Positions 23,684 through 34,762 of a DNA stretch of 64,000 nt are shown here, piece after piece (the first letter of the stretch is position 1; every line of letters starts with the position of its first letter). The stretch spans positions 710,505-774,504 of the forward strand of contig NW_022985178.1 in NCBI RefSeq assembly GCF_010093535.1. Reading direction: 5' to 3'. A program made the position numbers and the translations under genes. Source of the DNA: Lindgomyces ingoldianus. Taxonomy: Eukaryota > Ascomycota > Dothideomycetes > Pleosporales > Lindgomycetaceae. The notes under the pieces were generated by a model. It saw only the letters and a program-made list of their open reading frames with translations, searched no databases and was not told the origin of the DNA.

Positions 23684-26531
23684 ATGTCAGGGCCCCCTCA
23701 AGGGCCCGGCGGGCCTGGGAGGAGTATGAGTGTAGGAAATGGCCCTCCCAGTGCAGGGCTGCCACCGCAACATGGAATGCCGCCTCAGCAGAATCAAGGA
23801 CCTCCTTCAGCAGGCCCGCAGTCAGGGCCGCAGTCGCAACAGAATCTCAATCAAATTGTGGGTGGATAACTTCTTTCATTATTCTTCTGGGTGATGATTT
23901 AAATCTGCGCATTTTCACTTCCCTCGGCGAGCGCGCGCCGTGCCTTCCAATTCTTTAAATACGCGCCTGGCATTGTTTCCAACCTGCAAAGGTGTGCCCT
24001 CCTCTAACCTCAAAACCTCAACCCACCCCTAATTTCACTTTCACTCCAGTTCATTTCCAACTCTCACCCCGTCGCATGTCGCACGGAGTATTTTCATCAT
24101 GTCTACCACAGATCCTGCCGTTGTTCGTCAAGTAGTACGTTCATATTCCCTCTCTTCTCATTTGCGTCGATTTTCAACTTCAATTTTCAACTTCAATCTT
24201 CGAGATGGCTGGCCCATCTATTCGGCCCCCCGCAGTTGCACTGTCTTCCCCATATGCCACTAGATTCGCTCATCCTTCGCGACCTCCCGTCGACAAATCT
24301 CCAGATGAAATAGTCCGTTCTTCAATTTTCATCTCGTCTCAAGAGCGCACTAACATTGCCCAGGTCCTCGAATACCTCAGCAAAAAGGGCTATGTTCGTA
24401 CAGAGGCTATGCTCCGCAAGGAGTCCGAGCAGCCGCAGAGCGTAAACGGAACTTCGATTGTCTCGCAGACCAACGAAGCCGCAGGCCCAAAATTCACCAG
24501 GGCTATTGGTGAGACCCCTCTCATCCCCTTGGCCGCTCTATTCTAACGGGCATATTACAGAATTGCTTCGCAAATACACAGAGGACAGCCTCGAGCTCTA
24601 CCGTCCGGAGCTCCGCAAGCTACTCTGGCCTGTCTTCGTCTACTCATTCCTAGACCTTGTTCGCGAGTACTTCACCAGAGATGCTGAGCAGTTCTTCGCT
24701 ACCTACAAATCCCACTTTGAGCGCGAACACGAAGAAGATATCAAGTTCCTTGGTAAAGTCTCGCTTCCAGCACATCTTCAAGACAGCCGTGTGGCTAAAA
24801 TGTACTTGGAGAACAAGTACCGAGTCACGCTTACCGCTACACCCTTCTACAACTTCGTCCAATTCCTTGAATCGAAGATGTGGGAGGGTGGCCAGGTCAT
24901 CATCGACATGATGAGAGATCACATCAACATTGTCACCGTAGATCGGACGGCAAGTGCCGAGAGGAGCATCGCTGCCATTCTCGCACGCGGAAGCGGCGAT
25001 GATGACCTTCCTGCCGAAGATGAAGGCATCCCCGGACACAACCCTGGACACCCGCAAACACACCGTCACGATCTAGAGGCCGATGCTTCTCGGATCAAGC
25101 TGACCCTCGGTCCCTATCCACAGGACCAGGACTTACAGGACGACGTGCGTGCTGCTCTGTTAGATGAGGATGCCAAGAATCCGCCAAGACCAGGGCAAAC
25201 TTCCTTGTTGGACGAATATGAGCAGCGCATCAAGCGAGAACCTACTGACGACGTTCCTTCTCGCGATACAGTGCCGCTTCCGCCATCGCTTGCACGAGAC
25301 GTCGCTATGGAAGTGCAGAAGGTCGTCGAGCACCGCGATCGATACAAGATTAGTGGTAGGACAGGTGGCGTTGGCCCCACGGTCAGCGTGACCATGTATA
25401 CTTTTCACAATACACACGATAGGTGAGTGAAATCCGCGAAACAGATAACTTGAATTTGCACTAACCTTATTGATTAGTATAAATTGCATCGACTTCTCAG
25501 GTGACAACAAACTGGTTGCTGCTGGTATGGCCGAGTCATATATCCGAGTTTGGTCTCTTGATGGGTCACCTCTGACCTCGGATGTCGCCGACGGCACCGG
25601 TAATCCGCCGCAGCCTTCCTCATCTCGCCGTCTTGTCGGTCACGCTGGTCCTGTCTACGCTGTCGCGTTCTCGCCTGCCACCGAGAATCCTGATCCTAGC
25701 GGTCCTTCCACCTCTGCACAATATCTTCTCTCATGCTCCGGCGACAACACAGTTCGCCTGTGGTCATTGGAGATGTGGACGTGTCTCGTCGCCTACCGCG
25801 GTCATGACAACCCAGTCTGGGATTTGCAGTGGGGACCGCATGGTCATTACTTCTTGACTGGTTCTAACGACCGCACCGCTCGTCTCTGGTCGACCGATCA
25901 TATCGAACCTTTGAGGATCTATGTCGGCCATGACAATGATGTTGATTGCGTTGCCTTCCACCCCAACAACTTGTACGTCTTTACAGGTTCTTGCGACAGG
26001 ACTGTTCGCATGTGGCACATTAGCGGTGGTAACTGCTTGCGGCTTTTCACTGGTCATACCGGAAATGTCACGGCAATTGCCTGCTCACCCGATGGAAAGA
26101 CTCTCGCTACCGCAGATGATGCGGGTTCAATCATCCTCTGGACTTTAGAGACTGGTCGACGGAAGAAGCGCATGCGAGGCCATGGCAAAGGCGGTATCTG
26201 GTCTCTATCCTGGAGCGTCGAGTCCACCGTCCTTGTCTCTGCTGGCGCTGACAAAACCGTCCGCGTATGGGATGTTCTCCAAGAGACTAACGAGTCTACC
26301 AACAAGACCTCAGCAGACGGCAGCGCATCAAACAAGGCCGACGGGGCACTCGTAAAGAGTGCGGGGGGCGGAAGCGCACCAGGTGGGAAGAAAGGACAGA
26401 AGGAAGCAGGAGTGTCGGCGGATCAGATTTCTGCGTTTCCAACGAAGGATAGTCCGGTATACAAGGTGCAGTTTACCAGGATGAATTTGGTACTTGCGGG
26501 TGGGGCGTACTTGCCACCGCCGAAGGTTTGA
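23684..26531 (+). CDS. TAF5: Transcription initiation factor TFIID subunit 5
   Basis: Four exons (23684-23857, 24364-24508, 24561-25422, 25478-26531) give about 744 residues. Exon 1 is Gly/Pro/Gln-rich. The join QNLNQI-VLEYLSKKGYVRTEAML creates the LisH motif. The NTD2 domain follows (LLRKYTEDSLELYRPELRKLLWPVFVYSFLDLV in part, FYNFVQFLESKMWEGGQVII). The last exon has six or seven WD40 blades (ending RLWS, RMWH, ILWTLETGR, VRVWD) and a Gly/Lys-rich insert. TAF5 is a scaffold of TFIID and, in many fungi, of SAGA. Intron 1 is unusually long (506 nt) and contains in-frame-looking ATGs at 24099 and 24205, so an alternative first exon is possible. Confidence 0.93.
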
Positions 26532-26719
26532 GAAGGTTGGTAATGACCAGGTTGATGAATTGCATAGCGGCGTTGAATGGAAATGATTATTTGAAAAAAA
26601 TAATGGGATGGGAATTGGAGCTTTTCGTAATGTCTTCGGGAGACGGATTCGTTCGATACCATACCATGTCATGGGTTCACATCTTTCCCAGGTAGCCTCC
26701 TACATAAATATCTCTCTAA

Positions 26720-27856
26720 TTATGGCTCTTCCCCCTTCCGTGACTCCACATCCCGCAACGTCTCAGCAATAACGCGTATGTCCTCTGGCGTCGTCCGACA
26801 ACACCCCCCGATAATCCTCGCACCTGCTTCCCACCACTCCAAACACCGCTCTGAAAGATCCCTTTTTTCTGTTCGAGCACCAAACCAATCTCGAGTTTCT
26901 GCGTCCCACGCTTCGCCGGAGTTCGGATATATAATTAGAGGTTTATGGGTTAAGGTTGATAAGGTTTTTAGAGCAGGTAGTGCAATGGATTGAGGGACGC
27001 AATTCACACCGATTGCAAGGACCTGTGGAACGGGGTTTAAGAGCTGCACGATGGAGGGCAAAGGAGTGCCGTCGCTAATGCTGCTCTCATCCCGCAGCGT
27101 AAACGAAAAGCACGCGGGGATCTCGGGGAACTCTTCCTGGAGCAAGGATACCAAGGCAGTAGTTTCTGGGAGGGAGGGAAGGGTTTCGCAAGCCAAGATG
27201 TCGACGCCAGCGGAGATAAGGGTGGAGATGCGGCGGCGGTGGAAGTCTTGGAGGATGGGGATGGAGTGGGGGAAGGGTGGGAGCAGCGGGTAGTGGCCTG
27301 TGTACTCGGAGCCGTTGGCTAGGTAGGCGCCGTAGGGGCCGATACTGCCGGCTATGAATAACGGCCGATTTTGGTACTGGTTCTGGAGTTGCTTGGACGG
27401 TTCTTCTCTGGATCTAGCGTCGCATGCTGCTTCTGATGCTAGTTCTTTCAGATAATCTACTCGTGCCTCCTGAGCTAGCTCCACGCTCTTTCTAACTACC
27501 TCCTCTGCTTCCTCTACACTTAGTCCTAGATTCTCACACAGACCTGGGATAGAGGCTTGGTAGGAGGCTGTGACTGCAATGGAGGCACCGGCGCGGTAGT
27601 AGGAGAGATGTGTACGGTATATTAGGGATGAGTTGGTCAGGAGGACGCTGGCGGACCACAGCGAGGTTGAGATGTTGGCGCCGAGGGATTCTAAGTGAGT
27701 TGCTAGTGCGCCGTCGAGAATTATGGGGATTGGGGTTGGGGAAGAGAGGAGGGTCGAGAGGGTGGTGGTGGGTAGTGGGGCGTGGGGGTGGTGGCCTGAG
27801 GGTTGAAAGGGAGAGACTGTGGGTGATGGTGCTGGGGGTTGAGTGGCTGCTGTCAT
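26720..27856 (-). CDS. Homocysteine S-methyltransferase
   Basis: Single exon, 378 residues. The N-terminal 35 residues are Pro-rich and low complexity. Family motifs follow: ILDGALATHLESLGANIS, YYRAGASIAVTASYQAS, FIAGSIGPYGAYLANGSEYTG, and ETLPSLPETTAL. The zinc-binding cysteines are in IGVNCVPQS and IIGGCCRTTPEDI, both complete. The enzyme transfers a methyl group from S-methylmethionine or S-adenosylmethionine to homocysteine, giving methionine (as yeast Mht1/Sam4). Divergent from the DUF2855 gene, about 610 bases apart. Confidence 0.92.
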   Translation of the reverse strand: MTAATQPPAPSPTVSPFQPSGHHPHAPLPTTTLSTLLSSPTPIPIILDGALATHLESLGANISTSLWSASVLLTNSSLIYRTHLSYYRAGASIAVTASYQASIPGLCENLGLSVEEAEEVVRKSVELAQEARVDYLKELASEAACDARSREEPSKQLQNQYQNRPLFIAGSIGPYGAYLANGSEYTGHYPLLPPFPHSIPILQDFHRRRISTLISAGVDILACETLPSLPETTALVSLLQEEFPEIPACFSFTLRDESSISDGTPLPSIVQLLNPVPQVLAIGVNCVPQSIALPALKTLSTLTHKPLIIYPNSGEAWDAETRDWFGARTEKRDLSERCLEWWEAGARIIGGCCRTTPEDIRVIAETLRDVESRKGEEP

Positions 27857-28465
27857 GATTTGGGTTGGGAGAATTGGCGTTTTGATATTGGGATAGAGCT
27901 TGGTGGGTTGGTGGAGCTCTGCATTCGAAAAGTGGGGAACAGAAACCTTGTCCCTTGTTTCTTGTCTTTCTTTCGCTCTACCCTCTCCAAATTCAACAAT
28001 ACCTACAATTATTCATCCCTCAGTTATTATTACGCTTGTACCTCCCAAGAACCCCAACCCTTCACTCAGGCTGTCTGCGAATGCCAGATTAGGCTTGCCA
28101 TTGTCGCTTACTCGGGTCCGTCCGGCTAGACTGCATTGCACTAGCGCATGTCAGACCTGCATCCTTCGCTCCTCACCATAGAACAGGGAGACAACTACAA
28201 TTAATCTCATTCAGCCGTGTGAGACAAGGCTGTCCGGTGCGCGTCATTGGGGATGGAGAGGGAAGAGAGATTATTGTGAGTCAGACTCGGAGGGGGGAAC
28301 CGCGAATGGACGGGTTGTAACAGTGCGCTGGGGTTTTAGGTATAAAGGAGAGAATCTTTGTTCGACTTGTGCTTTTGCTTTAATAATCGCTCTCTCATAT
28401 CTTCATTCTTCCTCAATTGCACAACCTAGTTTATATAAATAATTCTTCATACCTCATCCTCAATC
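27857..28465. promoter_or_regulatory. Divergent promoter with TATA box at 28341
   Basis: Region between the homocysteine methyltransferase and DUF2855 starts. TATAAAGG at 28341-28348 sits about 120 bases before the DUF2855 ATG, a normal TATA-to-ATG distance for a short 5' UTR. Confidence 0.5.
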
Positions 28466-29707
28466 ATGGCTGCCTCAGTCATCCATGTCCTCCAAAAAAA
28501 CGACTACGCCACCCACCACCTCCTCACACTCCCCTCCGATCCCCTCCCAGACCTTGCCCCATCATCCCTCCGTCTGCAATCTAAAATACTTGGCCTAACA
28601 ACCAACAACTTAACCTACGCCCGCCTGGGCCATCTATTGGGTTGGTGGGACATCCACCCGCTCCCCTCCAACACCCCTGCCCCGTTTAACGACTCCAAAC
28701 AATATGGCCGCATATCGGCATGGGGCTATGCCGAGATCATCGCCAGCACCGTTCCCGGAATTCCCATCGGAAAATCAGTCCTCGGTTACCTCCCAATTGG
28801 AACTCTACCTGTGGACGTCGAAGTCAAAGACGCCGGATACAAAAACCAACTTCTAGTCCTAAATCCACATCGCCAGCATCTCTGGATAATCTATAACCGA
28901 CTCGAACTCTGCCCGCCAATCCCTGAAATGGAAGCCGAGTACGGCCGTGATTTCCTAGGGTGGGATGCGTTGATGTGGGGATTGTTCGCCACAAGCTACA
29001 ATCTATCTACTTATGGATTTGCCTGGGAGGATGCGAATCGGATCCACCCCAGCGGGATAGGAGACTGGAGCGCAGACGACGCGAATCTAGATGATGCAAC
29101 AGTCGTGTGTCTTTCCGGGAGCGGGAAAACAGCCATGGCGTTTGCATATTCGCTCCGGCAGTGTCGGCCGCAGGCCCATCAGCCCAAATTCGTGATTGCT
29201 GTGTGTTCAGGTGCATCGAAGCAGATGGCGGAAGACAGCAAGTTTTACGATAAAGCAGTCTTGTACTCTGACGACGTCGCTACAAAGGACCTTCTTGTGA
29301 AATCTGGAACTAGCCGAGTTATCCTCATCGACTTCGGCGCCCGAGCGGGCGCAACTGCCACCTGGGAGTCCACACTCTCGACACTGCCCCCCTCTATCCC
29401 GTTCTCGAAGATTTTCGTTGGCACAGAGGTCAAAGTGCAAAAACCAGAGGAAGCCTCAAAGCGGATGGCCCAGCTAGGGGAACACATCGTGGTGAATGCC
29501 AGTTTGTTGCGCGAGAAGGGGATTGAAAGTGGGGGGGATGCGTACTTAGAGAAGTGGGGTAAGGATATTGGGGAATTTAAGAGGAAGGGCGGGATTTCGA
29601 GTATGAAGTTGAAGTGGGGGGAGGGAATGGATGAGTGGAGTGAGGGGTGGGGGGCATTGTGTAGCGATGAGGTTCCGGCGAGTGTGGGATTGGTGTATAG
29701 GATTTGA
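28466..29707 (+). CDS. DUF2855 family protein
   Basis: Single exon, 413 residues. It reads like the DUF2855 family, distant relatives of medium-chain dehydrogenases: LRLQSKILGLTTNNLTYARLG, then WDIHPLPSN, YGRISAWGYAEII, and VLGYLPIGTLPVDVEV. A nucleotide-binding-like stretch follows (ATVVCLSGSGKTAMAFAYSL). The usual zinc ligands of alcohol dehydrogenases are not apparent. The reaction is unknown. A TATA box lies about 120 bases upstream. Convergent with the metallo-beta-lactamase-fold gene. Confidence 0.85.
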   Translation: MAASVIHVLQKNDYATHHLLTLPSDPLPDLAPSSLRLQSKILGLTTNNLTYARLGHLLGWWDIHPLPSNTPAPFNDSKQYGRISAWGYAEIIASTVPGIPIGKSVLGYLPIGTLPVDVEVKDAGYKNQLLVLNPHRQHLWIIYNRLELCPPIPEMEAEYGRDFLGWDALMWGLFATSYNLSTYGFAWEDANRIHPSGIGDWSADDANLDDATVVCLSGSGKTAMAFAYSLRQCRPQAHQPKFVIAVCSGASKQMAEDSKFYDKAVLYSDDVATKDLLVKSGTSRVILIDFGARAGATATWESTLSTLPPSIPFSKIFVGTEVKVQKPEEASKRMAQLGEHIVVNASLLREKGIESGGDAYLEKWGKDIGEFKRKGGISSMKLKWGEGMDEWSEGWGALCSDEVPASVGLVYRI

Positions 29708-29890
29708 TGGAGGGGCAGGGAATGAATTAGATAAGGGGGCTGTAGGCTGGTAAAGGTGTGCATTTTGGACAATAAGGTATTGCTGAATAGCCCGGCCCCA
29801 GATGTAGCAAATGCAACCCCCCTCCTTTCTTCATCATGTACTCGCCCACTCACTCTTTCTCCCTTAATCCTATGTGTCCCTACCATTCCC

Positions 29891-31122
29891 TCAAACCATA
29901 GTCCTAATCCCAACAAAGCTCGGCACCAAACTCCCCTTCATCTCCCTCTCAATCTCAAACTTAGCCCTCCACCCCGTACAATGTCCGGCCATCAGTACCT
30001 TAACATCCAAATCCTTCAAGTCCCTTACCGTCGCTTTAATCCGCTCTTCGTCCGCATCTGCGAGATGGTATCCGCCAACGATAGCGTACAGAGGGATGGC
30101 ATTGTTGGTGAGGGTTAGGGCATGCTTGGCGCAGTTGATGACGCCGGCGTGGGAGCATCCTGTGAAGAGCACAAGGCCTTTGTCTGCGTACCCATGGCGT
30201 TAGTTTTGCGAGTTGGTAAGTCTCGAGATGTATGCAATTCATAATCCAAGACTGAGAGTCAGTGAGGAAGTTGGGTGCCCACCTTTAACCCAACAAACCA
30301 CAAACCTCTCATCCGCAATCAACTCATCCGTCCTCCATACCCCGTCCTCAAACCTCACCCCGCCCCGAATCCCATGCTCATACTCTGTAACCCTGGGTAT
30401 CTCCCCCGAAACCAAAAACGAGGATTCCAGAACCTCATGTACATTCCTGTTCTTCTCCACCACTCCTCCTCTCTTCTCAATCTCTTCAAACGTCGGATCA
30501 GCTTCGAGAGACAGTGTTCCTATGGGCGTTTTGACACCCCTATAGACGGGGCGATTAGGGTGGAGGTCGACGACAAGGGGGGTGGGAGAGTTCGAACTGG
30601 AGCTGGATCTTGCATCTTGAATCATTTGGATTGCGGCGAGCATTCCGCCCGAGTGATCGCGGTGCCAATGGCTGAGGTGAATGTGGTAGATGTCTTGGAG
30701 AGGGGGGGCAATACGCTTTGCATTGGCTGTGAAGATGGATTCTGTCGGTCCGGTATCGAAGAGTAGGGTGCGGGTTTTGGACCCTTGAGTAGCTGTCTAT
30801 TCTAGCATTAGAGATGACACCCCTCGACCTTTATTGTGCTATAAAGCCTTAAAGACTACACAAACAAAAAGTACAACCGACATACCAACAACAAGCTCAA
30901 CCCGTGAGCGCCACAACAAAGCATCTCCATCGTCACCTCCCTAACCTTCTTCCCTTCACCCCCCTTCTCCCCTCCTCGCTGATCCCCAACATCTTTTCCT
31001 CTCTTCAGCCCCAATTCCCCCAACCTACCCCCCACAGTGACGCATGCAGGAGCCGGAGACATGGGGTCCACCTCGTTATCTACAATCGCTAGGATTTCAA
31101 GGCTATCAAGAGGGACAAGCAT
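29891..31122 (-). CDS. Metallo-beta-lactamase-fold hydrolase
   Basis: Three exons (30886-31122, 30283-30796, 29891-30183) give about 347 residues. The start chosen reads MLVPLDSLEILAIVDNEVDPM; an in-frame ATG at 31317 would add 65 residues of less typical sequence. Exon 2 has RTLLFDTGPTESIF and the metal-binding motif HLSHWHRDHSGG. Exon 3 has VLFTGCSHAGVINCAKHAL, AIVGGYHLADADEERI and LMAGHCTGWRA, the remaining metal ligands of this clade (annotated elsewhere as dihydropteroate-synthase-related MBL proteins). The substrate is unknown. Introns are 89 and 99 nt with GT-AG ends. Confidence 0.85.
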
Positions 31123-32121
31123 GACGGCGACGCAAGGCTGGGGTGGTAGAGAAGCAAGTTGGATGTGAAAGATATTGGTGTTGATAGTAGCAGCGAGAGG
31201 GAAGAAAACAGGTGCGAGAGTAGGAGAAAGTGAAATTTCAAAAGCGGTTAGGTAACCTGAACTCAGGACCCTTCCAATGGGGAAGTTGCCCCCAGTTGGC
31301 AAACGAGCTCGAACCAACTCTTCGGCTTTTCAAAAGTCTCCCATGTGACCACAATTCCTGATCACACAAGGCGTAAAGTCTAGCTCAGTGTCCTTGGGAG
31401 TAAGAATAGAGGATTAGAACGTCGTGGTGCTATGGTGCCACTTCGGGAAGCCAGATGTGCCGCATTTGCGGCGAGCTTGACGCTAAACTGGATCAGTAAT
31501 CTCATATCATTGGTTGATTGATTCGAAACACTAGGAGTGGTGACTTGCCCTTGGAGCCTCCAATTTATCCAATTTCAAACAATTTGATGGAAAAGCAATC
31601 ATAGATATGAATTGCCGGCTGTGTTCAAGAGTGAGCACTGACCACGGCGATGGGGGTCGCGAACCAAATTAGGCTAGCTTCAGTTGATTGTGGACACTAT
31701 CCAATCTTCGGCGAAAAGCTTGCTCACACAACACCACACGTCTCTTCCCACCTCAACGTGAGAATGACCATTCGTATCCATCACTAGCTGTATCAGTATT
31801 CGCGGCAAAACAGAGGCCACTGCAATTTCCGGCCGTGTGAATTGTATATTTGGTATTAACTACTCATGAGGCGTCGGCCGGTTCATTAACTAGTAGAATC
31901 TGCTTGGAGAATGTCCTAACTACAAAGTAAAACAGCCATTAGGAAGATCGTCCGCTCCCCAGCGTAAGTACTTGACTTAGCCCGGCCCACGAAAGCAATT
32001 GTTGTGCGAGATGGTGTTGCAAGAATGTCTCACAAGCCCCAACTCATGAATCCACCACAGCAGCGTGCACGCGAAAACAAGAGTAAGTATACCCATGTCT
32101 TCGTGACAACTAGCCGGAGGT
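31123..32121. other. Intergenic region without recognised gene
   Basis: About 1 kb between the MBL-fold gene start and the 3' end of the GPI protein gene. Small ORFs only, with no family character. Confidence 0.4.
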
Positions 32122-34762
32122 TTAGGCGAAATGAGCGAAGGCGAAAGCAGCGACGATGGCCACCATTGAGCTCTTCCCAGCTCCAACGACTTTCTGACCG
32201 AAGTTGATGGGGTATGGGGTGGCAGAGACGGTTGGTGGGACGACAGTGCTGTTACCAGCGCTCGAAGGGTACGGATATCTGTAATGAAGAGTTAACCGAT
32301 GAGGGTGAAGCTATCAGGAGGGAACTTACCCAGAGGATCCACCGGCTCCGACACTAGTTCCAGAGCTGTTGGGAAGAGCAGCTTCAGAAGTGGTAGGAAG
32401 AGCCGCTTCAGAGGTACTTAGAGTCAAGGAACCCGGAACAGTGATGATAGAAGTCAAAGTTGCAGTCAGGGTGTTCGTAAGCCGAGTAGTCGAGTTGAGA
32501 CCCCCGGTTGGAATCGGAGCCGAATATCCAGATGAAGCTGGAGCACTGGAGGCTGGAGCACTGGGGGCTGGAGCACTGGATACTGGAACACTAGAAGCTG
32601 GAGTACTGGAAGCTGGAGAACTCGAGGCTGGAGCACTAGATGCTGGAGCACTAGACACTGGAGCACTGGAAGCTGGAGCTCTAGATGCTGAAGAACTGGA
32701 AACTGGAGCATTGGATGCNNNNNNNNNNNNNNNNNNNNNNNNNNNNNNNNNNNNNNNNNNNNNNNNNNNNNNNNNNNNNNNNNNNNNNNNNNNNNNNNNN
32801 NNNNNNNNNNNNNNNNNNNNNNNNNNNNNNNNNNNNNNNNNNNNNNNNNNNNNNNNNNNNNNNNNNNNNNNNNNNNNNNNNNNNNNNNNNNNNNNNNNNN
32901 NNNNNNNNNNNNNNNNNNNNNNNNNNNNNNNNNNNNNNNNNNNNNNNNNNNNNNNNNNNNNNNNNNNNNNNNNNNNNNNNNNNNNNNNNNNNNNNNNNNN
33001 NNNNNNNNNNNNNNNNNNNNNNNNNNNNNNNNNNNNNNNNNNNNNNNNNNNNNNNNNNNNNNNNNNNNNNNNNNNNNNNNNNNNNNNNNNNNNNNNNNNN
33101 NNNNNNNNNNGCTGGAGCACTGGAAGCTGGAGCACTGGAGGCTGGAGCACTGGAAGCTGGAGCACTGGAAGCTGGAGCACTGGAAGCTGGAGCACTGGAA
33201 GCTGGAGCACTGGATGCTAGGCTACTCGGAATACCTGCGGTAGAGGAGCTTGGCAGACCTGGGACTGACAACACTGAGCCTGTAGATGTTCCCGAGGGGG
33301 TAGACGGCATTGAAGTTGGTGACTTGGGAGTTGACATGCCTCCGGGATGCGAGTGCGAGGAAGAAGACACAGCTGAAGTACCTTCAACAGAAGTTGATGG
33401 AGTTGAAGATTTCTCAGTGTACATCGGTGCGGACGAGCTCGGGCTGGAAGATGACGACGTTACTTCGAAAGAGGTGGGCACGGCATCGGTATTGGTTGAA
33501 GCCGCAGAGGGAGGGCCAACTGGAGTGCTGTGTCCGCTCGATAAAGAAACTGAGAACGAGGTGGGGAGAAGTCCAGTGTTTGTGCCGTATCCGCTTGGCG
33601 AAGACACCGGGAACGAGGTGGGGAGAAGCCCAGTGTTTGTGCTGTATCCGATTGACGAAGAAACCGGGAGAGATGTCGGAACGGAATCTGTCGCTGATGA
33701 GGGGCCAACGCTCGGCGAACCTGTGGTAGGAGCAATCGGGACCGAATTTGTCGCAGTGGGTTGGGAAGAGGAAGAAAGGGAAGAATACGCGCTGCTGGAT
33801 GGCGTGCCAATAGAGCTCTCAGAAGAGATTGACGTGGCTGAGACTGATGGAGTCGGAACCGGCCCAGCGAGTGTGGATGAGGAAGAGATAGCGCCACTGC
33901 TCGTAGGAGTTGCAACCTCAGAGCTGGAAACCGAGCTCGAAATGGAGCCGGCCGGACCAGTGGAGGAGCTTGGTAAGGTCCCAATTTCAGAGGTAGAGTG
34001 GGAGACGGTGGGAGTTATGATGGGGTAACCGGAGCTCGTCGGACTTGCCTCGGTGCTGCTAGACGGTGCCGAAATGACGAAGCTAGCGGTAGAAGTTGGC
34101 GCTGCCAGGCTGGAACTTGACGTAGAGCTGAGAAACACAGAAGTTGGCGTGCCAATCTCCGCGGATGAAGCCGGCATGGAGATCGGACCGGTGTGAGTGA
34201 TGGTGATTTCACTGACTGGGCAGACCGTGGTAGTAACAGCAACGACCGAAGTGACAACTGCAGTTCCATTTCCAGGACAATTGGTCACGTCAGGGCCACA
34301 CTGGGTGACAGTGTACACAGAGGTCGTGTAAACAGTCGAGGTTGTCATGTCCCTGACGACGTGGATGCCATTCTCAATGCCGACAACTAGACATGGTGTT
34401 AGTCGAATGCTCTATATGACAGGCAGGATGAGCGGGAATTGACAGGCGAGAGGTGAGAGAAGTCATGACATGGTGGGGTTGGTCGCCAGAGCTGGCATAA
34501 AGCCAACTGTAGTCATTTTCCCCCGTCTCTCTCTCTCTCCACAACTCTCCAATATTCGCTCACTCGCGGTCAGAAGCGGGAAGCTTTCAGTGACGAGCAA
34601 GGACAGAGCGAGCAGCCTTAAAGCCAACTCGTCGACACCCTTGACGCCCTTCTCCCTCTGTTGCAATCAGAAGAAGAGATTTGACTCACCACCCGGAAAG
34701 GCAAGGGCTGGGACTGCAGAAGCAGGGCCGACAACAAGAGCTGCGAGGTTGAAGCACTTCAT
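32122..34762 (-). CDS. Ser/Thr-rich GPI-anchored cell wall protein with SSAPA minisatellite
   Basis: Three exons (34690-34762, 32330-34386, 32122-32278). Exon 1 encodes a signal peptide (MKCFNLAALVVGPASAVPA). Exon 2 begins VGIENGIHVVRDMTTSTVYT and a short Cys-containing domain (QCGPDVTNCPGNG...TTTVCPVSE), then several hundred residues of Ser/Thr/Pro-rich mucin-like sequence. It ends in a tandem array of the pentapeptide SSAPA (15-bp unit), broken by a 392-base N run. The last exon ends FGQKVVGAGKSSMVAIVAAFAFAHFA, a GPI-attachment signal (small omega-site residues, hydrophobic tail). Expected at the cell surface, heavily O-glycosylated. The 303-nt first intron may hide a small exon. The annotated gap length breaks the reading frame, so total length is unknown. 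Confidence 0.8.
32540..33218. repeat. 15-bp coding minisatellite with assembly gap
   Basis: Tandem copies of a 15-base unit (plus strand GCTGGAGCACTGGAA) flank the N run on both sides, about 12 diverged copies to the left and 7 nearly identical copies to the right. On the minus strand each encodes SSAPA or a near variant. The copies on the gap's right edge are the most uniform, suggesting recent expansion there. Confidence 0.9.
32719..33110. other. Assembly gap (392 N)
   Basis: Run of undetermined bases inside the repeat array of the GPI-anchored protein gene. Its length is not compatible with an open frame across the exon. Confidence 0.99.

Noticed and set aside
32369..33220. Long plus-strand ORF across the repeat array (LEAGA repeats)
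   Set aside because: It is the antisense shadow of the SSAPA array. The minus frame has signal peptide, introns and GPI signal; the plus frame has none.
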